A DNA stretch of 64,000 nucleotides from Rutstroemia sp. NJR-2017a BVV2. Lineage: Eukaryota; Ascomycota; Leotiomycetes; Helotiales; Rutstroemiaceae. The DNA is taken from positions 310,001 through 374,000 of the forward strand of contig NJPS01000034.1 of assembly GCA_002946415.1 (NCBI GenBank). Reading direction: 5' to 3'. Under the pieces are notes generated by a model that was not told where the DNA came from, searched no databases, and saw nothing but the letters and a program-made list of their open reading frames with translations. This document shows, piece by piece, positions 45,890 to 57,251 of this stretch. Positions within the stretch are counted from its first letter, which is position 1; every line of letters begins with the position of its first letter. Position numbers and translations under genes: made by a program.

Positions 45890-47903
45890 TCAACATCCAA
45901 AATACTTCTTCTCAATCCATCTCTCCTCGAAATCCTGAACAATTGTACAAACCACCACCCTAACATCAGGGAAGACCTTTGTAAGTCGATTCAACCCCAT
46001 CTTTCCTGCAGTATACGTCACAAATACAATTTTCTCTGGCGGCACTCCATGATCCACCAGTATCTGAACCGACATAAGTGCAGCACCTCCACTAGACATC
46101 TGTGGATCAAGCAATAGCACGCTATCGTGTTTGTCGATGTCATCTGGTAACTTCAAAAAATGAAGCTCCGGCTCCCCGGTGCGAACGTTAGACTGGATGA
46201 GTAGACGGCCGATTCGGCAGTCTGGAATAACTCTCTTTAATCCAGTCTCGAGAGCAGCTCCGGCACGAAGAACCACGACTGCACTAACTTCTCCAGTCGC
46301 AATCAAACCATTGTACTTATTCCCTACTGGAGTCTCGACAGTCATTTCCTTGAAGTATATATTATTCATTGCGCTGTGGTTTGTGAGCTACAAGCAATTT
46401 TCCTATCCCAGAGTGGAAATGACTTACTGCTCAACCAATAAAGTAGCCAATCGGTCGAAATAGAATATAAATTCTTCCGCTGAAGTGGCAATATCTAGGA
46501 TAATAGTATTCATTCCTCTGAATTGTGGAGTGTGATCAAGAATAAGAACGCCCTTTGATAGAGGTTCATCCTCAGCGCCGATGCCCAGTTTCTTCAGGGC
46601 TGCACGGTGTTTGGTAGACTTCTCCTTTAATATGCGTTGAATATATTGTATGACCATAGCTAGCACGTTGTGAGTAGAAAATAGGATGACGTTGCTGGAG
46701 TGACCCTTACAAATAGCAACTCGGTTCTCAACTCCTCGCGGAACGATGATATCTGGTACTGACTTCAGCTATGACTGCAAATTTGGTCCACCCTTAGACA
46801 CTCTTACCGGCAACCTTCCGCTGCGGTTCGACGTACAGCTCAAAGTTTGGTTTTACAAATGCAAACCATTGCTTGATAACACCCTCGATATCCCTACCTC
46901 TTTCCTCAACGTCTCTAAGAACTAGTGGCTGTGTTAGCCAAGAGATGAGCTGAGGGCCCGGGGCCATCGCTAATGGCTGCCTGAGAGAGAAAGTATACTT
47001 CTTCGGGATAAGCAAGTATCTGCATCTGCTTCACAAAATATCTACTTAAGGTTAATACAACCTCGATTCGTCTCTCTTCCCAAGTGTACCAACCTTCATA
47101 TCCAACAGTTCGAGGACTCGTGGGTCGTATAGTGCAAAAATTCCTTCCAGAATAAGGACATGAGGAGAATATATGGATGTGGTTTCCTTCTGACGTGCGT
47201 GCTTTTCGAATGAATAAATGGGGATCTCCGCTCTCTTTCTATATGAAGAGATCAACAATATGAAAAAAGTCGCAGGGGCCAACAGAAAACACAGAAGACT
47301 ACTGTATTGAAAACTACGCTAGGAACATCCTCGACCTACCCAGCCTTGAGATCCCTCAATCTATCGACCAGCACGTCGAAATCTATGGCATTGGGGGAAT
47401 CGAAGTCGTACTCATTCAGGAAGGCACGTCGTGAACTTTCAGCATCCAAAGTTTTGTAGAAAGAATCCTTTTCGCAGTCAACGACCGGGTCTCGTGAGGA
47501 ATAATATGGAGATTACCATGCTGAGAATGCAAACCCATGGCAGATTCATCTGAGAAACGATAGCATGGGATAATGTTGACTTCCCAGAACCAGAACTGCC
47601 TGCTATGCCAATGATACTAACACCAGCCCATGGAGGTGAGTAATGCGCCCTATCCTCCTCGAGATCAGCCATCCTGTCGAGATACAGATTGTAATGTCTC
47701 TGTTTCTTGAGGTTCCACTGCTGCTTCCTGATGCTCAAATGTCCATCAGGAACAATGATACGGGTATTAACAGCGAAAGAGAAATTCTGAAGCTACGCGG
47801 AAATGAACTGTTACTTCGTAGCCTGTCCCTATCCTCTACCTGCAAGGCTGTTAGTCGTGGCAGACACCTGAATAGTCCTTTTCGAGTTAGTTTGGCCAAT
47901 CAT
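45890..47903 (-). CDS. URK1: uridine/cytidine kinase with UPRT-like domain (Urk1)
   Basis: Phosphorylates uridine and cytidine in pyrimidine salvage. Exons: 47517-47786, 47340-47467, 47094-47238, 46999-47041, 46808-46921, 46711-46752, 46428-46659 and 45890-46373; a putative first exon 47868-47903 gives 497 residues (yeast Urk1 has 501). The kinase part has the P-loop [38 protein letters not shown] and a typical [19 protein letters not shown]. The C-terminal phosphoribosyltransferase-like part has [14 protein letters not shown] and [15 protein letters not shown] but no uracil-binding GDAGDR loop, so it is probably not an active UPRT. The 5' end is uncertain: the next in-frame ATG is at 47672, inside a conserved-looking basic stretch. 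It diverges from Gid8. Confidence 0.88.
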
Positions 47904-48169
47904 GTGATTGATAGCAAGTGGCTTTTCGGCTGTGACAACTGCGCTAAGCTCGTACTGCACTAGGGCTTGCTAAGTCAAAAATCTGGTCAAAGCTTCAACT
48001 TAGTCGGTTGCACAGTTTTCCTTCTTCGACTCTTTCTTCATCAACTCTTTCCTTTTCATCATCCTCCAAACACCCAATCCATAATATTGGTGTCGGTGCT
48101 GGTCACTCCAGCCTCACTGCGATTGCATCCAACCTTTATGGAGGATACATAGAACCAGATGTTGTAAGG
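47904..48169. promoter_or_regulatory. divergent promoter Urk1 / Gid8
   Basis: About 266 bp between the predicted start codons of uridine kinase (minus) and Gid8 (plus). The left border depends on the uncertain Urk1 start. No specific element was identified. Confidence 0.4.
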
Positions 48170-49435
48170 ATGGTACGTACATTCCGACGACCCCTCAGCC
48201 AGCCCACTATGGCAAGTTGATTGGTGCTCATAGCTAACCCAATTGAAAGACTTCTTCAACAGCTTCCACTGCAACCCCTTCTCGACACCCTTTCGAGAAA
48301 CGCGTTGAAGATGTAAAGCCACAAAAGAGGTAAGCTATTCTCTGTCATATCCCCATTCCACTTCATCGTCATCGATGCTGTCGCTCGCTTCCTAGGCGTC
48401 AAAGCTTGGCAGATCTTTACATGATGACTTTCATCAACTGGGAATCTCTCCTAAAAATTACGCATGCGGAGAAAAAATTTAGTTGTTTACCTGATCTACT
48501 GCCATTTTTGCTGCATTCTAGCTGCCGGCGCAGCATGAACCAATTGAAGGTGGAGCATAGCTAATCTCTTCAATGTTCAATAGTGACATCAATGCTTTGA
48601 TACTCGACTACCTCACTACAGAGGGATATCCTTCTGCTGCTGCAAAGTTTTCGAAAGAAGCGAACCTGAAGCCACAACAGGCAGAGGAATCAGTGAGGGC
48701 TCGTCAGGCGATTCAGCACTCGATTCATTTGGGTAGCATACAAGATGCCATCGAGGCTCTCAATGAATTAGAACCTCAGGTTAGTTCTAAAAAAATCTTT
48801 TTTGCAAAATTTCTTCATGTTGCAATGATTAGACACGAGTTTCATGCACCACTCATATAGCCTTCGGGTCGGTGATGAGAGACAATACCAACTTCAGTCC
48901 TCAGAATGAGCAACACAACCAAACACTTTGTTCTTCGTTATATTCCAACAAATAACAATTCTAACATGCTGTGGAATAGGTTCTAGACAACGATCCTTCT
49001 TTACACTTTGCTCTTTTGCGACTACAACTGGTTGAACTCATTCGAACGTGTAATGCAACACCTGGTGGAGACATCACTCCTGCTTTGCACTTCGCGACCA
49101 GTCAACTCGCTCCACGAGCTCCAACAAATCCAGAATTTTTGGAAGATCTTGAAAGGACGATGGCTCTTCTTGTGTTTCCTCCGGATAACCTGGAACCACA
49201 GTTGGCTGCTTTATTGCATCCTGACCTCCGAAGATCAGTCGCCGATAGAGTGAATAAGGCTATATTGGCCTCTCAAAATCAAAGGCGAGATGCCGCAATC
49301 AGAAACCTTGTTCGTTTAAGAGCATGGGCGGAAAACACGGCACGCGATACTAAGAAAGATCTTCCCGCACACCTAGAGCTTGGTCTTGATAATGTTGGCG
49401 GCGACCGAAACGGAAATGAAGCTATGATGACATGA
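48170..49435 (+). CDS. GID8: Gid8, LisH-CTLH-CRA subunit of the GID/CTLH E3 ligase
   Basis: Scaffold subunit of the ubiquitin ligase that degrades gluconeogenic enzymes. Exons are 48170-48172, 48250-48329, 48584-48779 and 48980-49435, giving 244 residues. The first coding exon is only ATG, followed by a GTACGT donor and an AAG acceptor, yielding MTSSTASTATPSRHPFEKR, a plausible fungal Gid8 N-terminus. LisH (DINALILDYLTTEGYPSAAA) lies at about 30-60, CTLH (VRARQAIQHSIHLGSIQDAI) at about 65-120, and CRA over the rest. An ATG 14 codons before LisH (48573) lies in what I read as intron and gives a shorter alternative. Confidence 0.88.
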
Positions 49436-50156
49436 ATAAGAAATGAGATGGGTGGTTAGTCGGGCGTTTGAAGGCACTGGATAGCAGATGTTATACCCTG
49501 GAGGTCTCTTAGAACTTTGCATTGTTAATAAATGGAATGGGTGGTCATGGTTAACGGACTCTCTGGGTGGATTAAGAAGGCCGAGGCGTTAGGACTGGAG
49601 AGTAATTGCTTTTCATCAAGAGTATGATGTATGCGAATCGGATCATCACGGCCATTTGTGCTGTACACACAAAGCCAATAAATAATACGTGCGTTACTAT
49701 GCCACTTTTGATTTGTGAGAAAAAATAAACTTTGGTAGATGTGAAATGCAGAAAGCTGAATAACCAGCCATTGAGAACCTCGACCCAGTTGTGATTCGGA
49801 AACTTCGTGAAGCACAAAACCCGAGAAATTTCTTCTATTCTTGGTGGTTCGGTGGGGTGATTCCCGTCCGATCCGCTCTGTTGCGCTTAGAATAATGATG
49901 AATACGTCAGAGCGGAAGAGCTGGTGGAGTAGACTCGAGGACTGCCAAAGTCACCTTGTGGCTTGGAAAAAGCTTCAAATATTTCGTACTCTCCCTAACA
50001 CTCACAACAATCAGTCCTCTCTTTCTAAACCATTGCTTACCCACACCTTGTGCTCAAGTTTTAATAAATCTTTTCATTGAAACATGATATTTAATCTTAC
50101 AGTATAGTGCGGTAATACGAACAATTGCTTTAAGGAAGACGAACATTGGAATAAGA
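49436..50156. other. intergenic region of about 0.7 kb
   Basis: 3' flank of Gid8 and promoter/5' leader of the NADH dehydrogenase. Small open frames on the minus strand are not supported by any family resemblance. No feature is seen. Confidence 0.5.
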
Positions 50157-52283
50157 ATGCTGCTACAACGACCCGCCAGTTCTGCTGTGCGTCTTGGGTT
50201 AAATCGGTCATTGCTACTTCGCAGATCGCCAGCCTCTCTCTCCAGGCATTCTCCATTATCCTTAAGCTCCCAGCGAAGTCGAAGCTACTTTACCAATTTG
50301 AAACGACCACTATCAGCTACCAAAAGCCAAGCAGAATGGCAGAAGCTCCTGACGAAGGAAACTATTCGATGTGTGTCCGGTAAACCGTTACCTCAACGAC
50401 GATCATGGGCACTCAACTTCTTGTATCGAACTGCGGCCTGGCTTGGAGGCTCACTCATAGTAATGGGTGTTGGTGTAGTCGGGTTCTTCATTTATGATGC
50501 AAGTACATACCGCGAAGATTTGTCTTGGACAGACATTCATGTCTCGGAAATCGCATTATCCCCACGACGAGGAGGTCCCAAAAACCTGCCTATTGCGGAG
50601 GTATTCATTGACGATGACGATACCGAAGAAATGCAAAAACAGAAAGAAAAGCCTAAATTGGTGGTTCTTGGTGGTGGTTGGGGAAGTGTTGCGCTTCTGA
50701 AAACACTCAATCCAGACGATTACCATGTCACTTTGGTGTCCCCTGCAAACTACTTCCTTTTCACACCTATGCTACCTTCTGCGACTGTCGGTACCTTGGA
50801 ATTTCGCTCGCTGGTTGAGCCTATTCGACGAATTGTTGCCAGGGTCAAGGGTCACTTCATACGAGCCAGAGCGGAAGACATTGAATTCTCTCATAAGCTG
50901 GTAGAGCTCTCCGGAACAAGCCCAGATGGTAAGCATGAGGTTAGGTTCTACCTGCCATACGATAAATTGGTCATTGGAGTTGGTTCAACGACAAATCCTC
51001 ACGGTGTGAAGGGATTGGAAAATTGCCATTTCTTGAAGGATATCGGCGATGCGCAAAATATTCGCAATGCAATCATGACCAACTTAGAGTACGCATGCCT
51101 ACCAACCACTTCAGATGATGAACGAAAGAGATTATTATCTTTTGTTGTTAGTGGTGGAGGACCTACAGGAGTCGAGTTTGCAGCTGAACTATTCGACTTG
51201 CTCAACGAAGATCTTACTCAACACTTCCCTAAAATTCTGAGAAATGAGATCTCTGTTCATCTCATTCAGAGTAGAGGGCATATCTTGAATACCTACGACG
51301 AGGCTGTTTCTAAATATGCGGAGGATCGATTTTCCCGAGATCAGGTTGATATTCTGACCAATTCGAGAGTCAAAGAGGTTCAACCTGATAAGATCCTATT
51401 TACCCAGAAAGGAGAAAATGGCGAATCAGTCACGAAGGAACTGCCTATGGGTTTCTGTCTCTGGTCAACAGGTGTCGCCCAGACTGAATTTTGCAAAAGA
51501 ATCTCAGCTGCACTTGGGAACGCTCAAACCAATCGCCACGCTCTAGAGACCGATACACATCTTCGTCTTAACGGCACACCGTTGGGTGACGTCTACGCAA
51601 TTGGTGATTGTGCAACTGTACAGAACAATGTTGCTGATCACCTCGTTACTTTCCTGCGAACTCTTGCGTGGGAGAAAGGCAGGGATCCTGAGAAGGTCCA
51701 GATTACATTCCGTGAATGGAGAGATATCGCACAGAAGGTACGAAAGCGTTTCCCTCAAGCAGCAGATCACTTGAAACGTCTTGATAAGCTTTTCGCCGAA
51801 TACGACAGAGATCAATCCGGAACTTTGGATTTCGGCGAATTACGAGAGCTTCTGATGCAAATCGACAGCAAGCTTACTTCCCTACCTGCAACCGCACAAA
51901 GAGCTCATCAACAAGGTCAATATCTCGGTCACAAGTTCAACAAGATTGCTAGAGCCGCTCCTGGATTGAAGGCGAACGACGTTAGAGATGGAGATTTAGA
52001 TGAAGCTGTTTACAAGGCTTTTGAATATCACCACTTGGGAAGTTTGGCGTATATTGGAAACTCGGCAGTTTTCGATTTGGGTGGTGGATGGAGTGTGACT
52101 GGTGGACTTTGGGCAGTTTATGCCTGGAGAAGTGTGTATTTCGCTCAAAGCGTTAGTTTTAGAACAAGATGCCTATTGGCAATGGACTGGGCGAAGAGGA
52201 CTTTATTCGGAAGAGGTAAGCCCCTTCATGGAACTACTTCGGATAACCATACTAACGTTTTCATAGATTTGATGAATTATTAA
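50157..52283 (+). CDS. NDE1: external alternative NADH dehydrogenase with EF-hand (NDE1 type)
   Basis: Type II NADH:ubiquinone oxidoreductase on the outer face of the inner mitochondrial membrane; oxidises cytosolic NAD(P)H without proton pumping. Exons are 50157-52215 and 52267-52283, giving 691 residues. The N-terminus is a basic Ser/Arg-rich mitochondrial presequence, and a membrane helix follows at about residues 93-113. The FAD-binding KLVVLGGGWGSVALL (about 167) and NAD-binding FVVSGGGPTGVEFAAELFD (about 329) motifs and GDVYAIGDCA (about 478) are present. A canonical EF-hand DRDQSGTLDFGE (about 549) marks the calcium-responsive subclass. The small last exon restores the conserved LFGRDLMNY end; unspliced reading adds 17 unrelated residues. 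Confidence 0.95.
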   Translation: MLLQRPASSAVRLGLNRSLLLRRSPASLSRHSPLSLSSQRSRSYFTNLKRPLSATKSQAEWQKLLTKETIRCVSGKPLPQRRSWALNFLYRTAAWLGGSLIVMGVGVVGFFIYDASTYREDLSWTDIHVSEIALSPRRGGPKNLPIAEVFIDDDDTEEMQKQKEKPKLVVLGGGWGSVALLKTLNPDDYHVTLVSPANYFLFTPMLPSATVGTLEFRSLVEPIRRIVARVKGHFIRARAEDIEFSHKLVELSGTSPDGKHEVRFYLPYDKLVIGVGSTTNPHGVKGLENCHFLKDIGDAQNIRNAIMTNLEYACLPTTSDDERKRLLSFVVSGGGPTGVEFAAELFDLLNEDLTQHFPKILRNEISVHLIQSRGHILNTYDEAVSKYAEDRFSRDQVDILTNSRVKEVQPDKILFTQKGENGESVTKELPMGFCLWSTGVAQTEFCKRISAALGNAQTNRHALETDTHLRLNGTPLGDVYAIGDCATVQNNVADHLVTFLRTLAWEKGRDPEKVQITFREWRDIAQKVRKRFPQAADHLKRLDKLFAEYDRDQSGTLDFGELRELLMQIDSKLTSLPATAQRAHQQGQYLGHKFNKIARAAPGLKANDVRDGDLDEAVYKAFEYHHLGSLAYIGNSAVFDLGGGWSVTGGLWAVYAWRSVYFAQSVSFRTRCLLAMDWAKRTLFGRGKPLHGTTSDNHTNVFIDLMNY

Positions 52284-52766
52284 CGGATTAATGAATAATG
52301 GGATGGAGCGGCAGGTTCTGGATGTAGAATAAAAGGGTGGTGGTGGTTAACGTTCCCCGGTAGAGGTCAATTGTATAGTATTCACGAAAAGCATTACCTA
52401 GTACCTATAGAGCTAAAGACTTTTTATTTCAGTGTTGCTTGAACTAATCCAGTGTGCTGATGGTCTACACAACCTTTGAGAGCAACGAAGAATTCCTATT
52501 TATGCGGCTTTGTATTTGTCAGTAGAGAGTGCCTGCTTTAACTACTCAAGCACGGCAATCTGGTTGATACTCACATCATGGTGGAAAGGTCCAATTTCTG
52601 GGTAGTCGGTTGAGATATTCATCCGAAACGATGAAGTTCTCTACCACTCAAAGAGACGAACAAAAATGGGGCTTGGCAGCATAAATGAGGCTGAAATGCA
52701 ACCTACTGACCCAGACATGCATCGCATCAGGTTCATCCACAAACAACAAGTATCCAAACCGAAACC
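52284..52766. other. intergenic region
   Basis: 483 bp between the NADH dehydrogenase stop and the next plus-strand start. No coding potential and no clear element. Confidence 0.5.
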
Positions 52767-53453
52767 ATGTCCTCCCCCGCAACACCTATGGAACCTTCAC
52801 CCACATCGCAATACCAACATCCTCTCGTGATAACCCCACTTTCCCACCCCACTTTACCATCACCATCCCAGCTTCCCCGCCCCATCCTCTTCCTCGCCGG
52901 CACCACAAACTACACCTCTACTCGCTGGCAAGCGGGCCTCATTGAAGAAATCGCCCTCCATCCACCCAAACCCAAACCCAAACCCAAACCCATCTCTTCT
53001 CTTTCTACTACCCCTCCCTTCCCCTCCACCCCACCCTGCACAATCATCGACCCCTACAACCCCACCTGGGACTCCAGCTGGTCGGAGTCCAGCTCCAATG
53101 TCCCGTTCCGCACACAGGTAGAGTGGGAATTGGATGCGCAAAAGACGGCCGATGTGTGGGTGGTGGGGTTCTGCGGGGAGGAGGTGCGGCGGAGGGTGAA
53201 GGGGGCGGGGGGGACGAGTTTGGTTGAGTTGGGGGTGGCGGTGGGGGGTTTGGGTGAGGTGGATGGAGTGGGTGGGAGAAGGAAGGGAAAGGAAGTGCTG
53301 GTTTGTGTGGAGGAGGGGTTTTGGAAAGAGGGGTATGTGGAGGTTATGTGCGGGAAGTTTGGAGTTAGGTGTTTAAAAAGAATGGAGGATTTGATAGGGG
53401 TGTTGAGAGAAGTTATTGAGGCTTTTCAGGGTGAGACGTCGGATCTTGGCTGA
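52767..53453 (+). CDS. nucleoside 2-deoxyribosyltransferase-like protein
   Basis: Single-exon gene of 228 residues resembling the Nuc_deoxyri_tr2 group. The order of motifs fits: LFLAGTTNYTSTRW (strand 1 and loop, about 41-54), IIDPYNPTWD, then FRTQVEWELDAQKTADVWVV (about 112-131), TSLVELGVAVG (about 151-161) and KEVLVCVEEGFW. In the enzyme family the Glu of SLVELG is catalytic and is present here. Substrate is unknown; related enzymes exchange bases on nucleosides or hydrolyse nucleotides. The N-terminus is proline-rich with a PKPKPKPKP run. The coding strand switches from C-rich to very G-rich near 53100, unlike its neighbours. It is convergent with the ClC gene. Confidence 0.7.
   Translation: MSSPATPMEPSPTSQYQHPLVITPLSHPTLPSPSQLPRPILFLAGTTNYTSTRWQAGLIEEIALHPPKPKPKPKPISSLSTTPPFPSTPPCTIIDPYNPTWDSSWSESSSNVPFRTQVEWELDAQKTADVWVVGFCGEEVRRRVKGAGGTSLVELGVAVGGLGEVDGVGGRRKGKEVLVCVEEGFWKEGYVEVMCGKFGVRCLKRMEDLIGVLREVIEAFQGETSDLG
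53201..53254 (+). other. G-quadruplex-prone G-tracts inside coding sequence
   Basis: On the coding strand there are G5-C-G7 at 53201-53213, G5 at 53231-53235, G6 at 53243-53248 and G3 at 53252-53254. Loop lengths of 1, 17, 7 and 3 nt allow a quadruplex in DNA or mRNA. Formation is inference. Confidence 0.5.
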
Positions 53454-53598
53454 GAATATAAATCAAGACGGTAAAGTTGCGACTTATGCTCGGTAGGAGT
53501 CATGGAGATGAATGTTAAGTCTCGGAAGTAAAAATAGCTTGGAGTATAGAGGTGCTAAGAAATTATATGCAAAGGGTATACAATTAATCATAAATGTT

Positions 53599-56460
53599 CT
53601 ATCTATCCTCTAATTCCACCCCATCGTCATGCCCTTGCTCTGTCCCATCCATGATATGACTATCCGGACCATGGCCATTACGACCACCACCGCCCGTTCC
53701 ATGCTCTTGCGGAAATCTAGGACTTCCCCTTCTACCTATACTATCACCACCAACGAGTCGTATCCTACCACCACTCGCAGTATGCACCTTTCCACCCACC
53801 CAACCCGCTACATTTCTTATCACACCCCATAGTTTCTCTTCGCTGTGCGAAAGGGCTCGGTCTCTTTCTTCTCTGAAACCTTCATTGGCTTCGATCTTGA
53901 ATTGATACTTCAAGACATCTTTTACTGTTACTAAGCCTTCGAGTTTTCCATGATGCTCAATTAGGATTACTCTGGGACCAATCTTTTGGAATAATTCCAT
54001 CACCGTCTCTAATGGTAATCTGGGATGAACGGTGACTGGTGTAGCATCAATGAATCTACTGAAATCCACCGAAGACGATGCCATACCTTCGAATGTTGTG
54101 TTTGGCGCAGGTGTGTTCGGTGTGAGAGGATTGGGCGTGGAACCATTGTGGGCTGTTGAGAAGTAGCATTTCGCATTTGAGGAAATGGATCGATCTCTCT
54201 TCACGCGATCGATGGCGTATCGTAATTCAGTACGACCGATATAGCCAACCAGAATCTTTGAAACGCGATCTTCCACAATAGGGAATCCTTGGTATCGGTC
54301 TTCGAGAAGCAGTTGATCTAGATGCTTCATCGACAGCCCAGTGGCTGGTAAGAGAACGACATCAGATGTCATGACTTGAGAAACGGGTACGCCGAAAGTA
54401 TGTTCTTCCTTGTTGTCTAGGAACGGAAAGCCGTTAAACCAGATCATACGGTCTGCGATGCCGCCCTTCTGGAAGAACTCCGAGACAGCTTTCGTGACAC
54501 CCACAACAATCATTGTAGGGAGGATATAGGTTGTAGCTCCTGTCAACTCGAACATGATAACGACAACAGACACTGTAATGTGCATGATACCACTCAGAGC
54601 AGCGGCAGCACCAAGAAAAGCATATGTACCTGGTGTAATGCAAGGAACATCAGGTTCGCAGGAAGCGAAAAATACAGCTTTTGGATAAGCTTCATGGATA
54701 GCTTGAACCACGATACCAATGGTCCGTCCGAATGAGGCGCCAATAGCCATAGATGGGACGAAGATACCGGCGGGAACTTTGCACCCGTACGAGATAATGA
54801 CGAGGAAGATCCGAATGATGGTTGCGAAGGTCAGAGAAATGATCATTTTCCATCGGTTTTCCTTGTCGCAAAGACCATTATAATCCTCCGCGCCCTCGCA
54901 TTCCAAAAACAAGATCTCCATACTTTCAGTCATATCGATCCGTAAGAACATATTTGGATAGCAGATTAGGGCCGTTCCAGTGGCCAGTAAAGTGGCTTCA
55001 AGTATTGCATATTTGGTGAGGTACTTCTTTCGGAATGCTTGAGCCCTTAAATTCCACTTAATGACAAAAGCGCCGTAGAGACCTCCGAATATTCCAAGGA
55101 TGATGTAGAACGTGACCTCGAAGAAATGCCAAGTACGATCATAATGGACTTGAAACATGACAAGTTGTCCAGTTCGGAAAGGATTCATTGCTGCAAGAAC
55201 TGCAGTAGCAACTAGAGCGCAGAAGTAGCTTCGCCACATTGTCTTCAATGGGAAGTATGAGGACATTTCCTCTAGTGAGAACAGGACACCTCCAATAGGA
55301 CTTCCAAATGCTACGGCAACACCGGCTGCTGCGCAAGCACTAAGGATTTCTCTGGTTTTGGAAGCATTTCGTTTGTACTTTTCGAACAGTCGTGAGATGA
55401 CATTGCCAGTACATACAGCATAATGGACACTCGGACCTTCTTTCCCAACTGATAGGCCAGATGCGATTGCTAAAGGAAGTGCCACTGATTTGATAATCAA
55501 GGTCCAGAATCCAAGGAACCCTTTCATAACGAAACCGGCAATGATGCATTTGATCTCAGAGATTCCAGACCCAGCTGCATATGGCGCGAATGACCTGACA
55601 AGGCTTGCTGAAGTCAAGGCGAATATGGTCTATGAAGTCAGCCCAAAGTGGTCTGTGAGTAGAGGGGTAAAACTTACAGCAAACGAAGTGTAAATCACGT
55701 AGTTCAGAGGAGGAAAAGAGCTCCATCTATGCCAATCAGCACATCCTATAACGAATTAATTAAGTTCCACTTTTAGGGCTTCTTTGGACATACCGTTGTC
55801 TTCTCCCCAGCAGCAAAAGCTCTCATTCAGGTAAAATGCGGTTTTGCAGTAACCCAGTTTAATGTCTGACAGCCATTCCGTGATGATGTTCAAAAACGCC
55901 GCATTAACTCCGATAGCAATACCTATACGCTCCCATATCAGTTGCTGTCCATGTAAAAAGCGTGTATACCGTGGTCTGACCTATAAGAGTAACCACAATC
56001 CAAGCCTGCGCCGCATCGTAAGACTCCCATAATCTATACCTCCAACCGGCGTGTCCTCCTCTCTCAAAGAAGCCCGCGGTTTCCCTCTTGCGTACTTTTC
56101 TCCGTATCTGTTCTTTCGCAGCATCTTGGACCCAGTCTTTGAAATTGGTTAGCCTCGCCGGCGCATTTGGTGCAATCGTGGCCGTGGGGGTTTACCTATA
56201 GTTGTGAAGTCCTGTTACATAAAATCAGTAAAATTACATACACCATCGCATGAATTGCGGATCGCATAACTCCAGCGACGAACCTCATAGCGTTTGATTT
56301 CCTCAATCTCTTCATCAATTTGTCGTTCCGCAACATTTGGGACATCACTGGCCTCGCCTTGTTCAGCATTAGAAACGGCATAGGACAGTCGGTACGAGAA
56401 AGATGGTCGTTGGTGAAGGCGCGCAGATGGCACAGAGAAAGATGATGATCGTGAGTTCAT
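53599..56460 (-). CDS. ClC-family chloride channel/antiporter with CBS pair
   Basis: Intracellular Cl-/H+ transporter similar to yeast Gef1. Exons: 56284-56460, 56196-56211, 55981-56136, 55794-55922, 55678-55745 and 53599-55629, giving 858 residues. The second is a 16-nt microexon that yields KRYEDFTTIDWVQD, a conserved ClC N-terminal stretch. Selectivity motifs are GSGISE (about 203) and GKEGPSVH with gating Glu246. FSLEEMSSYFPLK (Glu302/303) is the site of the proton glutamate, which suggests an exchanger. Two CBS domains close the protein (about 605-665 and 715-770). The tail ends in EQGHDDGVELEDR after a glycine-rich linker. The start MNSRSSSFS is the first in-frame ATG. Confidence 0.93.
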
Positions 56461-57251
56461 GGCCCCATCTGTACAGGTAGCATGGAGCAATGAAAGCTAT
56501 TCAAAGAGCTCGATGGTTGACTTGATGCAGCTTGGCTCGGGCTCAGCAGTGAAGTTCGAGGTCGGTGCAGGCGGCCGCTTATGTACTAGTGTGATTGGGG
56601 TTTAGGGTGGTGATAGGCACAACATTACTTCGACTATCTGGGTCTCCAACTCTGTAAGTCAACTTCTTTGGACCAGTGTGATATCGGAGTTACTGGCTGC
56701 CTGGACTATGTAGAGATTCTTTTGATACCCAAATGGTCACATTACGCCAATGTCTCTCAGCATTGTAGAACGACGTCAGAAGACGCTCAGCCAGCCAACA
56801 TCCTAAACCTGGCGATTTATTTGACTGATGTTGGAGCTCGCTGCACTGGTGGTTGAGTGGACACAAGGCATTCGAAGACGATGAGCAAGGCCTGCAGCGA
56901 ATCAAGGAGTGATGAGGACTTTTGACAGTTGACGAAAATATTTCATTACGAGTCATTTGAGATGCTTCAATTTACTCTGGATCTACGGGCTTGTCTGAAA
57001 AGGGGTCATGACAGCACAAAGTTATGATTCAATATGGGATGATAAAAGGAGCTCATTCTTTGGTTAGCTTGTTGCACTGCAATTGGGCTGAATGATTGTG
57101 CGGTGGATGCTTTCCTATATATCGCAAGTGGTATTTGGCGCCTCAAACAATTGATACATTAGTCTGTGATCATGTCTCTATGAACATGTAGCCTTCGCGG
57201 TTGATCAAGCGCCCCCTCTCTGAGCCTTTCAGAAAGCCCTTTTAATCTTGC
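56461..57251. other. intergenic region of about 0.8 kb
   Basis: Promoter side of the ClC gene and 3' flank of Nop53, both on the minus strand. A GCGGCCGC occurs at about 56571. No gene or RNA feature is recognised. Confidence 0.5.

Noticed and set aside
48573..48860. Gid8 starting at the ATG at 48573
   Set aside because: It would begin at the end of an intron (just before the TAG acceptor) and drop the HPFEKRVEDVKPQK stretch, which reads as conserved coding sequence.
52970..52993. CCCAAA repeats that look telomere-like
   Set aside because: They encode an in-frame PKPKPKPKP run inside the deoxyribosyltransferase-like protein, and the unit differs from the fungal telomere unit TTAGGG.
56215..56246. 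30-nt intron in the ClC gene (donor GTATGT at the GCGATG end)
   Set aside because: Too short for a fungal intron, and the resulting protein is less conserved. The donor GTTCGT further upstream gives a 72-nt intron and the conserved RYEDFTTIDWV join.
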